In this document: positions 23,216 through 30,773 of the stretch, one piece after another
How positions within the stretch are numbered: the stretch's first letter is position 1
Layout of the letters: every line of letters starts with the position of its first letter
Assembly: GCA_910574935.1 (NCBI GenBank)
Contig: CAJTCU010000014.1
Coordinates: 19,943 to 83,942, forward strand
Length of the DNA: 64,000 bases
Source of the DNA: Oscillospiraceae bacterium
Lineage (GTDB): Bacteria > Bacillota > Clostridia > Oscillospirales > Acutalibacteraceae
Reading direction: 5' to 3'
The notes under the pieces: model-generated
Seen by the model: only the letters and a program-made list of their open reading frames with translations
Told to the model about the DNA's origin: nothing
Databases searched by the model: none
Made by a program: the position numbers and the translations under genes

Positions 23216-23680
23216 ATGGGAATTGTGGACTATGACCGCGAGCTGGACTGGGAGGACGTAATCGAGAACGACGGCCCGGAATTTACCCTGCTGCCCCCGG
23301 GGGACTACGACTTTACCGTTACCGATTTTGAACGGGAGCACTACTCTGGCGGGGCCAAACTACCCCCCTGCAACAAGGCCGTGCTCTCCATTACCATCGA
23401 CGCGCCGGAGGGCCGGGCGGTGATCAAGCACAACCTGTTCCTGCACTCCAAGTGCGAGGGCCTGCTCTGCGCGTTCTTCAGCAGTATCGGCCAGCGCAAG
23501 CATGGGGAAAAGCTGAAAATGAACTGGAGTAAGGTGGTGGGCTCCAAAGGCCGGTGCAAGGTAGGCGTCCGGGAGTGGGTCAGCGACCGGGACGGGGAGA
23601 AAAAGCAGAGCAATGAAATCAAACGATTTTACGAGCCTGTGGAGAAACCCGCCCAGGGCTTTAAGGCGGGTGAGTTCTGA
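23216..23680 (+). CDS. DUF669 protein (phage ssDNA-binding-like)
   Basis: A 154-residue DUF669 protein: LLPPGDYDFTVTDFEREHY near 23-41, PPCNKAVLSITID and LFLHSKCEGLLCAFFSSIGQ, MNWSKVVGSKGRCKVGVREW, ending RFYEPVEKPAQGFKAGEF. The family typically sits between a Sak4-like ATPase and a helicase and is thought to act like a single-strand DNA-binding protein. GGAGG precedes the ATG; the stop overlaps the helicase start. Confidence 0.82.
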   Translation: MGIVDYDRELDWEDVIENDGPEFTLLPPGDYDFTVTDFEREHYSGGAKLPPCNKAVLSITIDAPEGRAVIKHNLFLHSKCEGLLCAFFSSIGQRKHGEKLKMNWSKVVGSKGRCKVGVREWVSDRDGEKKQSNEIKRFYEPVEKPAQGFKAGEF

Positions 23681-25302
23681 TGGAACTGCGTCCATATCAG
23701 CAGGAGGCCCGGGCCGCCGTGGAAGGCCAATGGGACGAGGGAGTCCGGCGCACATTGCTGGTGCTGCCAACGGGGTGCGGCAAGACCATCGTCTTCGCCA
23801 AAATCACCGAGGACTGCGTAAAGGCCGGCCAGCGGGTGCTCATTCTGGCCCACCGGGGCGAGCTCTTAGACCAAGCGGCGGACAAAATCAAGAAGTCCAC
23901 CGGCCTGGGCTGTGCGGTGGAAAAGGCCGAGCAAACCAGCCTGGACAGTTGGTTCCGGGTGACGGTGGGCTCCGTCCAGACCCTCATGCGGGAGAAGCGG
24001 CTGAGCCAGTTTGACCCCGGCCACTTCGGCACCATCATCATCGACGAGGCCCATCACTGCATTTCCGACAGCTACCAGCGGGTGCTCCAATATTTCGAGG
24101 ACAGCAACGTGCTTGGCGTTACCGCCACCCCTGACCGGGGAGATATGCGAAACCTGGGCAGCTATTTCGAGAGCCTGGCCTACGAGTACACCTTGCCCAA
24201 AGCCATCCGGGAGGGCTACCTCAGCCCCATCAAGGCCCTGACCGTGCCCCTTAAGCTGGACCTGTCCGGGGTAGGGGTAAACGCCGGAGACTTCAAGGCG
24301 GGCGACCTGGGGGACGCCCTGGCCCCCTATCTGCACCAGATTGCGGAGGAGATGGGCAAGTACTGCCGGGACCGTAAGACGGTGGTGTTCCTGCCCCTGG
24401 TGAAGACCTCCCAGAAGTTCCGGGACATCCTCTGCGAAAAGGGTTTCCGGGCGGCGGAGGTCAACGGGGAGAGCCAGGACCGGGCACAGGTGCTGGCCGA
24501 CTTCGACAGCGGTAAGTATAATGTGCTGTGCAACTCCATGCTGCTGACCGAGGGCTGGGACTGCCCCTCCGTGGACTGTGTGGTGGTGCTGCGGCCCACA
24601 AAGGTGCGGTCGCTCTATAGTCAGATGGTGGGGCGGGGTACGCGTTTATATCCCGGCAAAGACCACCTTTTACTGCTGGACTTCCTCTGGCATACCGAGC
24701 GCCACGAACTCTGTCACCCCGCCTCGCTTATCTGCGAGAACGAGGAAGTGGCCCGGAAGATGACCGAGAACATCGAGGAGGCAGGGGTGCCGGTTGATTT
24801 GGAGCAGGCCGAAAAGACCGCCAGTGAGGATGTGGTCGCTCAGCGAGAGGAGGCTCTGGCCAAGCAGCTGCGGGAGATGCGAAACCGCAAGCGCAAGCTG
24901 GTGGACCCCTTGCAGTTCGAGATGTCCATCCAGGCCGAGGACCTGACCGGCTACACGCCCTCCTTCGGCTGGGAGATGGCCCCGCCCTCTGAAAAGCAGG
25001 TGCGGGCCCTGGAAAAGCTGGGCATCTTCCCGGACCAGATCGACAACGCGGGCAAGGCGGCAAAGCTCCTGGACCGGCTGGACGCCCGACGGCAAAAGGG
25101 CTTGACTACCCCCAAACAGATCCGCTTTTTGGAGCAGAAGGACTTCCGGCACGTGGGCACCTGGGACTTCCAGGCGGCGAGAAATCTCATTGACCGTATC
25201 GCGGCCAACGGCTGGAGGGTTCCCTATGACATCAACCCCAGCGCATATGTACCCCAATATGCCCCGAAGCCGATAGACTTTGGCTTTGATATTTTTGACT
25301 GA
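23680..25302 (+). CDS. DEAD/DEAH-box superfamily 2 helicase
   Basis: The 540-residue helicase has Q/motif I region LRPYQQEARAAVEG and LPTGCGKTIVFAKI (~24-37), motif Ia LAHRGELLDQA, motif II IIDEAHHCI, motif III GVTATPDR, and in the second lobe LLTEGWDCPSVDCVVVLRPT (motif V) and QMVGRGTRLYPGKD (motif VI). A C-terminal extension (~400-540) holds a zinc-free helical part with PSEKQVRALEKLGI. Type UvsW/RadD-like helicases remodel branched DNA in phage replication. It overlaps DUF669 by one base. Confidence 0.88.
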   Translation: MELRPYQQEARAAVEGQWDEGVRRTLLVLPTGCGKTIVFAKITEDCVKAGQRVLILAHRGELLDQAADKIKKSTGLGCAVEKAEQTSLDSWFRVTVGSVQTLMREKRLSQFDPGHFGTIIIDEAHHCISDSYQRVLQYFEDSNVLGVTATPDRGDMRNLGSYFESLAYEYTLPKAIREGYLSPIKALTVPLKLDLSGVGVNAGDFKAGDLGDALAPYLHQIAEEMGKYCRDRKTVVFLPLVKTSQKFRDILCEKGFRAAEVNGESQDRAQVLADFDSGKYNVLCNSMLLTEGWDCPSVDCVVVLRPTKVRSLYSQMVGRGTRLYPGKDHLLLLDFLWHTERHELCHPASLICENEEVARKMTENIEEAGVPVDLEQAEKTASEDVVAQREEALAKQLREMRNRKRKLVDPLQFEMSIQAEDLTGYTPSFGWEMAPPSEKQVRALEKLGIFPDQIDNAGKAAKLLDRLDARRQKGLTTPKQIRFLEQKDFRHVGTWDFQAARNLIDRIAANGWRVPYDINPSAYVPQYAPKPIDFGFDIFD

Positions 25303-25313
25303 GAGGCCCCATA

Positions 25314-27539
25314 ATGGATTACCCCAAGACAAAATTAACTGAAATGCTGCCCTACATAGACCCGGCAACTCTGAACTATCAGGACTGGGTCAACGTGGGC
25401 ATGGGCCTGAAGGAGGCCGGGTATACCGCCCTGGACTGGGAGCAATGGAGCGCCCGAGACAGCAAGCGGTATCACCCTGGCGAGTGTGAGCGCAAGTGGG
25501 AGACTTTTAACGGCTCGGCCAATCCAGTCACCGGCGGGACCATCGTACAGATGGCCCTTGACCGGGGCTGGAAACCTCCGGCCCGGGAGGGCCGCGAATT
25601 GGCGTGGGACGACGTTATCAGTGCGGATGATGACCTGGTAGTGGTAAATCAGGACTGGGTAGAGGCTCGCGAGGTGGAAGAACCTCAAGTCTGGGACGCA
25701 GTCAAAGAGTTGATTTCCTACCTGGAGGTCTTGTTCGACGCGGATGACTGCGTGGGCTACGTGACCAAGAGCTACGAAAAGGACGGCAAGCACATCCCCT
25801 CCAAAGGCTGCTACGACCGCACGGCGGGCAAGCTCATTCAAGAGTTGAGCCGGTGCAATGGCGATATAGGCCGGGTGCTGGGGGACTACTCCCCCGAGGC
25901 CGGGGCCTGGATACGCTTCAATCCCCTGGACGGTAAAGGGGTCAAGAACGAGAACGTGACCGACTTCCGCTATGCTCTAGTGGAAAGCGACAGTATACCG
26001 GTGGAAAAGCAGAACGCCATCATCAGAGAACTGGAACTCCCGGTGGCCGCGCTGGTACATTCGGGCGGCAAGAGTATTCACGCTATCGTCCGCGTTGAGG
26101 CGGGCAGCTATGAGGAATACCGCACACGGGTAGACTACCTCTATGAGGTCTGCAAAAAGAACGGCCTGGAGCCCGACCGGCAGAATCGCAACCCCTCCCG
26201 GCTTAGCCGGATGCCTGGGGTGATGCGCAAGGAGAATAAGCAGTTCCTGGTGGCTACCAATATAGGCAAGGCCAGCTGGAACGAGTGGAAAGAATGGGTC
26301 GAGAGCGTCAACGATGACCTCCCCGACCTGGAGGAGGAGCTCTCAGACAACCTGCCCGAACTGGCCCCAGAGCTCATCGGAGGCATACTCCGGCAGGGAC
26401 ACAAGATGCTGCTGGCAGGCCCTAGTAAGGCCGGCAAGAGCTACGCGCTGATTGAGCTGGCGGTGTGTATCGCCGAGGGCAGACCCTGGCTGGGGTTTCC
26501 CTGCGCCCAGGGAAAGGTGATGTACGTGAACCTGGAACTGGACCGGGCCTCGTGCCTGCACCGGTTCTGGGACGTGCGGCAGGCCATGAAAATGCCCTTC
26601 TCTCACAGCGTGGACATCTGGAACCTGAGAGGGCACTCCATCCCCATGGACAAGCTGGCCCCCAAGCTCATCCGCCGGGCCGCGAAGAAGAATTACATCG
26701 CCATCATCATCGACCCCATCTACAAGGTCATCACCGGCGACGAGAACAGCGCCGACCAGATGGCCAACTTCTGCAACCAGTTCGACAAGGTGTGCACCGA
26801 GCTGGGTACGGCGGTGATCTACTGCCACCATCACAGCAAGGGGGCCCAGGGGGGCAAGCGGTCGATGGACAGGGCCTCTGGCTCGGGAGTGTTCGCCCGG
26901 GACCCGGACGCGCTCTTAGACCTGATCGAGCTGGATCTGACTGAGGAACTGCTCAAGCAGGAGGAAAACAAGGCCGTGTGCGCTGTGTGCCTGGACTGGC
27001 TGGAACGCTATGGATTTGCCGACGAGGCAAGCCAGGACGACGCCTGCAGCGCGGCTGTTATGCTGGAGATATGCAGAAGCAAATTGCAACTCAACTCTCA
27101 GGCGCACCTAATGGAGGACATTTCAGCCGCCAGAAAGGCCGTACAGAGCCGCACCGCCTGGCGTATCGAAGGCACCCTGCGTGAGTTCCCTAAGTTCCCG
27201 CCCGTGAACCTTTGGTTCGATTACCCCATTCACCGGCAGGATATGGTGGGGGTGCTCAAGGATATTGCGCTGGAGGTGGAAGTGCAAAGCCGCAAGCGCT
27301 GGCCCAAAAAGGGCGGCGGTTCAAAAGAGAAGACCCCGAAGGAACGAATCGATCAGCTGGGGAGCGCTTTTGAGTGGTGCGACGAGGCTGGCAGCGGCGA
27401 GGTCAGCATTGCAAAGCTGATGGAGCACACCAATAAAAGTCGTGGAACAATCAAAGGCTGGGTTGATAAGCACCCGGATTTTGAGCGGGAGAACGGCATG
27501 GTGCGCCGGGTGTCAAAGGTGTCAGAAGTGTCAAATTGA
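25314..27539 (+). CDS. Primase-helicase: PriCT-2, primase-like and RepA-type AAA domains
   Basis: The 741-residue protein has a PriCT-2 type N-terminus (YQDWVNVGMGLKEAGYTALD, WEQWSARDSKRYHPGECERK), a middle archaeo-eukaryotic-primase-like domain with AALVHSGGKSIHAIVRVEA and NPSRLSRMPGVMRKENKQFL, and a RepA/AAA_25 helicase domain with LAGPSKAGKSYALIELA (Walker A), VMYVNLELDRASCLHRFWDV and AIIIDPIYKVITGDENSADQ (Walker B). The C-terminus has a winged-helix-like end (KLMEHTNKSRGTIKGWVDK). It is the likely initiator; its last codons lie inside the iteron-like repeats. Confidence 0.85.
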   Translation: MDYPKTKLTEMLPYIDPATLNYQDWVNVGMGLKEAGYTALDWEQWSARDSKRYHPGECERKWETFNGSANPVTGGTIVQMALDRGWKPPAREGRELAWDDVISADDDLVVVNQDWVEAREVEEPQVWDAVKELISYLEVLFDADDCVGYVTKSYEKDGKHIPSKGCYDRTAGKLIQELSRCNGDIGRVLGDYSPEAGAWIRFNPLDGKGVKNENVTDFRYALVESDSIPVEKQNAIIRELELPVAALVHSGGKSIHAIVRVEAGSYEEYRTRVDYLYEVCKKNGLEPDRQNRNPSRLSRMPGVMRKENKQFLVATNIGKASWNEWKEWVESVNDDLPDLEEELSDNLPELAPELIGGILRQGHKMLLAGPSKAGKSYALIELAVCIAEGRPWLGFPCAQGKVMYVNLELDRASCLHRFWDVRQAMKMPFSHSVDIWNLRGHSIPMDKLAPKLIRRAAKKNYIAIIIDPIYKVITGDENSADQMANFCNQFDKVCTELGTAVIYCHHHSKGAQGGKRSMDRASGSGVFARDPDALLDLIELDLTEELLKQEENKAVCAVCLDWLERYGFADEASQDDACSAAVMLEICRSKLQLNSQAHLMEDISAARKAVQSRTAWRIEGTLREFPKFPPVNLWFDYPIHRQDMVGVLKDIALEVEVQSRKRWPKKGGGSKEKTPKERIDQLGSAFEWCDEAGSGEVSIAKLMEHTNKSRGTIKGWVDKHPDFERENGMVRRVSKVSEVSN

Positions 27540-27792
27540 TACCCTTTGATATGGGTGTCAAAGTATCAAAAAATGTATTTTTGACACCCTTGGCAGGGGT
27601 ATCAAAGTGTCAAAAAGTAGTAAATTGACACCCTATCAAAACAGGACAGGGGGGTGTCAAAAAAGGGGGTGTCAAAAGCCCCCTCTATAGAGGGGGGCTT
27701 TTGACACACACCCCATTTTGACAGCCACCCCATAGCGCAAGCGAGCAAGCGAGCAAGCAGAGGGGTGTCAATACCAAAAGGAGGACTGACAG
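27510..27792 (+). repeat. Iteron-like array, candidate replication origin
   Basis: GTGTCAAA or close variants occur at 27510, 27519, 27528 (9-base period, inside the coding end), 27555, 27607, 27654, 27669 and 27765, and inverted as TTTGACAC or near-matches at 27580, 27624, 27700 and 27717. GTATCAAA variants lie at 27563 and 27599. Copies at 27669 and 27700 are the tips of a 39-base palindrome with GC-rich arms and a TATA centre (27669-27707). AGCGAGCA is repeated in tandem near 27740-27755. The 253-bp gap between the primase-helicase and RusA has no gene. Iterons next to an initiator gene suggest the phage origin. Confidence 0.6.
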
Positions 27793-28185
27793 TTGGAAAC
27801 CCAATTTTTTCTGGCTATAAATCCGCCCACCGTGACCCATCAGGAAAAGCGGGCGGGAGTGCGAAACGGCAAGCCCTTTTTCTACGAGGCCCCGGAGCTG
27901 AAAGCCGCCCGCGCCAAGCTGACCGCTCACCTGAGCCGCCACCGGCCCAAAAAGCCATACCGGGGCGGGGTACGGCTGGTGGTGAAGTGGTGCTTCCCCA
28001 GGGGGCGGCACCGGGACGGGGAATACCGCGTCACAAAGCCCGATACCGATAACCTGCAGAAGCTGCTCAAGGACTGCATGACCGCCACGGGGTTTTGGAC
28101 AGACGATGCGCTGGTGGCCTCTGAAATCGTGGAGAAGTTCTGGGCCGAGAGGCCGGGGATCTTCATCCGCGTGGAGGAATTGTGA
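27793..28185 (+). CDS. rusA: RusA-family Holliday junction resolvase
   Basis: The 130-residue protein has the RusA pattern: FFLAINPPTVTHQEKRAG near the start, RLVVKWCFPRGRHRDGEY, then KPDTDNLQKLLKDCMTATGF and WTDDALVASEIVEKFW, containing the Asp residues that bind metal (D-x-D-N-x-x-K and W-x-D-D). It starts with TTG 27793, 9 bases after AGGAGG. RusA cuts four-way junctions made during phage replication. The next gene overlaps its stop by one base. Confidence 0.88.
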   Translation: METQFFLAINPPTVTHQEKRAGVRNGKPFFYEAPELKAARAKLTAHLSRHRPKKPYRGGVRLVVKWCFPRGRHRDGEYRVTKPDTDNLQKLLKDCMTATGFWTDDALVASEIVEKFWAERPGIFIRVEEL

Positions 28186-28405
28186 TGGAGCCCCACGAGA
28201 TCAAGCGGCACCTGAACAAGACCGTGACCGCCCCGGACGGCGTCAGGTACAAGCTCACGGGGGCCACGATACGCTTGAACGAGAACACCGGGGCTTGAAC
28301 GAGAACACCGGGGAGTATTGGTATCAGGCTGAATTGCAGGACTTGACCGCGCTGCGGTCGGTGCGCATATGCAAGCTGGAGGACATAAAAATTTCTAAGG
28401 AGTAA
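28185..28405 (+). pseudogene. Small RusA-neighbour protein disrupted by a 20-bp tandem duplication
   Basis: ATG 28185 opens EPHEIKRHLNKTVTAPDGVR and ...IRLNENTGA, stopped at TGA 28296-28298. A 20-base unit at 28273-28292 is repeated exactly at 28293-28312 and shifts the frame. With one copy the protein would read IRLNENTGEYWYQAELQDLT and end KLEDIKISKE at 28405 (66 residues), a small protein family often found after rusA in Clostridia phages. Function unknown. The duplication looks recent because the copies are identical. Confidence 0.7.
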
Positions 28406-28409
28406 AAAC

Positions 28410-30236
28410 ATGAACATAAATGCAATCACCACGACCCAAAAGGCCCAGAAGGGCTTCTACCCCACGCCGCCGGAGCTGGCGGAGCGGCTGCTGGCGGGCA
28501 TCGACTGGCACTATGTCGCAACGGTGCTGGAGCCCTCCGCAGGGAAGGGCGACCTGGTAAAGGCTGTCGCGCAAAAGGCCCATAGCCTCCGATACGGCGA
28601 AACGCTGAGCGTGGACTGCGTGGAAATCGACCCCTACCTGCGCTCCATTTTGGAGTATGAGTTTGGGGGCAGACGGGAGGAGGAGATTTGGGAGCGCCGT
28701 AAGCAGCTGAACGACAAAGAGAGTTGGAACGCCGTGACCCGCACGAAAGGGGAATTGACCCCTATGGAGGCGGCAGAAAAGCGGCGCTTGGAGCGGGAGT
28801 ACGACTGGCTGCACAAGCTCAGCGCCCCGGTTGTCCATGACGATTTCCTCACCTTCCAGAGCCGCAAGCATTATGACCTCATTGTGATGAACCCACCCTT
28901 TGCCGACGGGGATGCCCACCTGCTCAAGGCCATAGAGCTGCAAAGGCGCTGGGGCGGGCAGATTCGGTGCTTATTAAACGCTGATACCCTGCTGAATCCC
29001 TGCACCAACCGGCGCAAGGTCCTGGAAAGCCAACTCGCAGAGTTGGGGGCAGAGATGGAGTACATAGAGGGTGGTTTCGCCAACGGGGAGCGGGCCACGG
29101 GCGTGACCGTGGCGCTTATCAAAATCGCTATTCCCCAGGTGAATGAGGACAGCGACATCTTCCAGCGGCTCAGCGAGGCCGCCCACCTGGACGAAGAATC
29201 CGCCCGGGATGTTACCGATATGGCAGTGACGGACTTCATGGAGCAGATCGTCAGCCGGTTCAACGTGGAGGTTGACGCGGGCCTGGAGCTCATCCGGGAG
29301 TACCGCAATATGAGACCGTATTTGCTGGACAGCTTCGACAAGGAGGACAAGTTCGGGTTCACCACCCTGACCCTCTGCGCCGGGGATCCATCCAAATCAG
29401 GCGGGCGCGGAAGCGTGCCCAGCGTCAATAAATTTTTGGGGCTGGTGCGCAAGAAGTATTGGTCGGCGCTGTTCAGCAACAAGGAGTTCGTGGGCAAGCT
29501 GACCTCGAACCTCCGGGAGAAGTACCGGGGGATGGTGGACGAGATGGTGAAATATGACTTCACCCTGTTCAACATCCAGAAAATCGCGGCCCAGATGAAT
29601 GCCGAGATGGGCAGGGGTATACAGGACACCATCGTGGAGCTTTTTGACAAGATGACCGAGAAGCACACCTGGTATCCCGAGATGGAGAGGAATATCCACT
29701 ACTACAACGGCTGGAAAACTAACAAAGCCCATAAGCTGGGCATGAAGGTAATTTTGCCGGTCTACGGTATGTTTTCCTCATGGTCGCGCAAGGCTTTCGA
29801 GCTTTACGAGGCAGAGAAGACCATCTCCGATATCGAGAAAGTCTTTGATTACCTGGACGGAAATATGACCGCTCATGTTAACCTTCATGGCGTCCTGCAA
29901 ACCGCCTGCAACGAGGGCCAGACCCGGAACATTCCCTGCAAGTTCTTTGACGTGACCTTGTACAAAAAGGGCACTATGCACATCAAGTTCCGCAACCCGG
30001 AGCTGGTGGACCGTTTTAACATTTACTGCTGCAAGCATAAGGGATGGTTACCGCCAAGTTACGGTAAGGCCCGGTACAGCAACATGCAGGCCGGGGAGAA
30101 GGCCGTGGTAGATTCCTTCCACGGGGACGGTAAGGAGGGCTCCGGCGAGAAGGGCTATAACCTGGTGATGGCCCGGGCGGATTATTTCCTCAGCGAGCCG
30201 GTCAATGGGGTGCCGCTGCTGATGGCTGGGGCGTGA
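28410..30236 (+). CDS. DNA methyltransferase-like protein with DUF4942
   Basis: The 608-residue protein has an N-terminal SAM-dependent methyltransferase domain: FYPTPPELAERLL, VLEPSAGKGDLVKAV (SAM motif, ~40-55), VDCVEIDPYLRSIL and the catalytic DLIVMNPPFADGDAHLL (NPPF, ~155-171). The C-terminal half (~290-600) matches DUF4942 with FTLFNIQKIAAQMNAEMGRG, FDKMTEKHTWYPEMERNIHY and FRNPELVDRFNIYCCKHKGW. N6-adenine or similar methylation of phage DNA, giving protection from restriction, is the likely role (family-level inference). Confidence 0.82.
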   Translation: MNINAITTTQKAQKGFYPTPPELAERLLAGIDWHYVATVLEPSAGKGDLVKAVAQKAHSLRYGETLSVDCVEIDPYLRSILEYEFGGRREEEIWERRKQLNDKESWNAVTRTKGELTPMEAAEKRRLEREYDWLHKLSAPVVHDDFLTFQSRKHYDLIVMNPPFADGDAHLLKAIELQRRWGGQIRCLLNADTLLNPCTNRRKVLESQLAELGAEMEYIEGGFANGERATGVTVALIKIAIPQVNEDSDIFQRLSEAAHLDEESARDVTDMAVTDFMEQIVSRFNVEVDAGLELIREYRNMRPYLLDSFDKEDKFGFTTLTLCAGDPSKSGGRGSVPSVNKFLGLVRKKYWSALFSNKEFVGKLTSNLREKYRGMVDEMVKYDFTLFNIQKIAAQMNAEMGRGIQDTIVELFDKMTEKHTWYPEMERNIHYYNGWKTNKAHKLGMKVILPVYGMFSSWSRKAFELYEAEKTISDIEKVFDYLDGNMTAHVNLHGVLQTACNEGQTRNIPCKFFDVTLYKKGTMHIKFRNPELVDRFNIYCCKHKGWLPPSYGKARYSNMQAGEKAVVDSFHGDGKEGSGEKGYNLVMARADYFLSEPVNGVPLLMAGA

Positions 30237-30249
30237 GGAGGATATGAGC

Positions 30250-30762
30250 ATGGAAAACATCGAAAACATCAAAGACCCCCAGGGGCCCGACTACCCGGCC
30301 CTGGCGGCGGAGAAGATAGCCGCCGAGCTAAAGAGCTTCACCGGCGGCAGCAAGGAGAAAGCGATCTCCAAGTTCGCGGCTGAGACCCTGACCCATTTTT
30401 GCGAGGAATCCCCGCAGTTCGCCCAGGTGGTCTACAAGACCCGGCGCACGCTCTCTGATTGCTGTGCAGAGGTGATGAAGGGCACGGGCAATTATGTGTC
30501 GGACATCGACGTGTACCGGGGTATCGTGCGGTCCTACTTCCCCAACGCGGACGTGAAGTTCTTGATGAACATCGAAATCAACGGCGCGGCCCCCTCCGAG
30601 GAGGAGATGGCAAAGCTCCCCGAGAAACCAAAGTCCAAGCCTAGACCGGCCCCCCAAAAGCCGGCTGAAAAAGCGGCGACTCCCGCGAAACCCGCCCCAG
30701 CCAAACCCGAAGCCAAGAAAAAGCCTGCCCAGCCCGAAATGATACAACTGACGCTGTTTTAG
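30250..30762 (+). CDS. PcfK-like protein
   Basis: A 170-residue protein from ATG 30250 (GGAGG 8 bases upstream; ATG 30244 is too close to it). The first ~120 residues match PcfK-like proteins (KSFTGGSKEKAISKFAAETL, PQFAQVVYKTRRTLSDCCAE, VMKGTGNYVSDIDVYRGIVR). The rest is a Pro/Lys/Ala-rich tail ending IQLTLF, which resembles a sliding-clamp binding peptide (QLTLF). PcfK and PcfJ were named from the conjugative plasmid pCF10; here they lie in the same order in a phage replication module. Confidence 0.75.
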   Translation: MENIENIKDPQGPDYPALAAEKIAAELKSFTGGSKEKAISKFAAETLTHFCEESPQFAQVVYKTRRTLSDCCAEVMKGTGNYVSDIDVYRGIVRSYFPNADVKFLMNIEINGAAPSEEEMAKLPEKPKSKPRPAPQKPAEKAATPAKPAPAKPEAKKKPAQPEMIQLTLF

Positions 30763-30773
30763 GGGGTGGAGGT

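Noticed and set aside
27738..27757. Tandem AGCGAGCA repeat as a separate element
   Set aside because: Only about two and a half copies; better treated as part of the candidate origin region.
27510..27772. CRISPR array
   Set aside because: Repeats are 8-9 bases, occur in both orientations and have irregular spacing; there are no spacers or cas genes.
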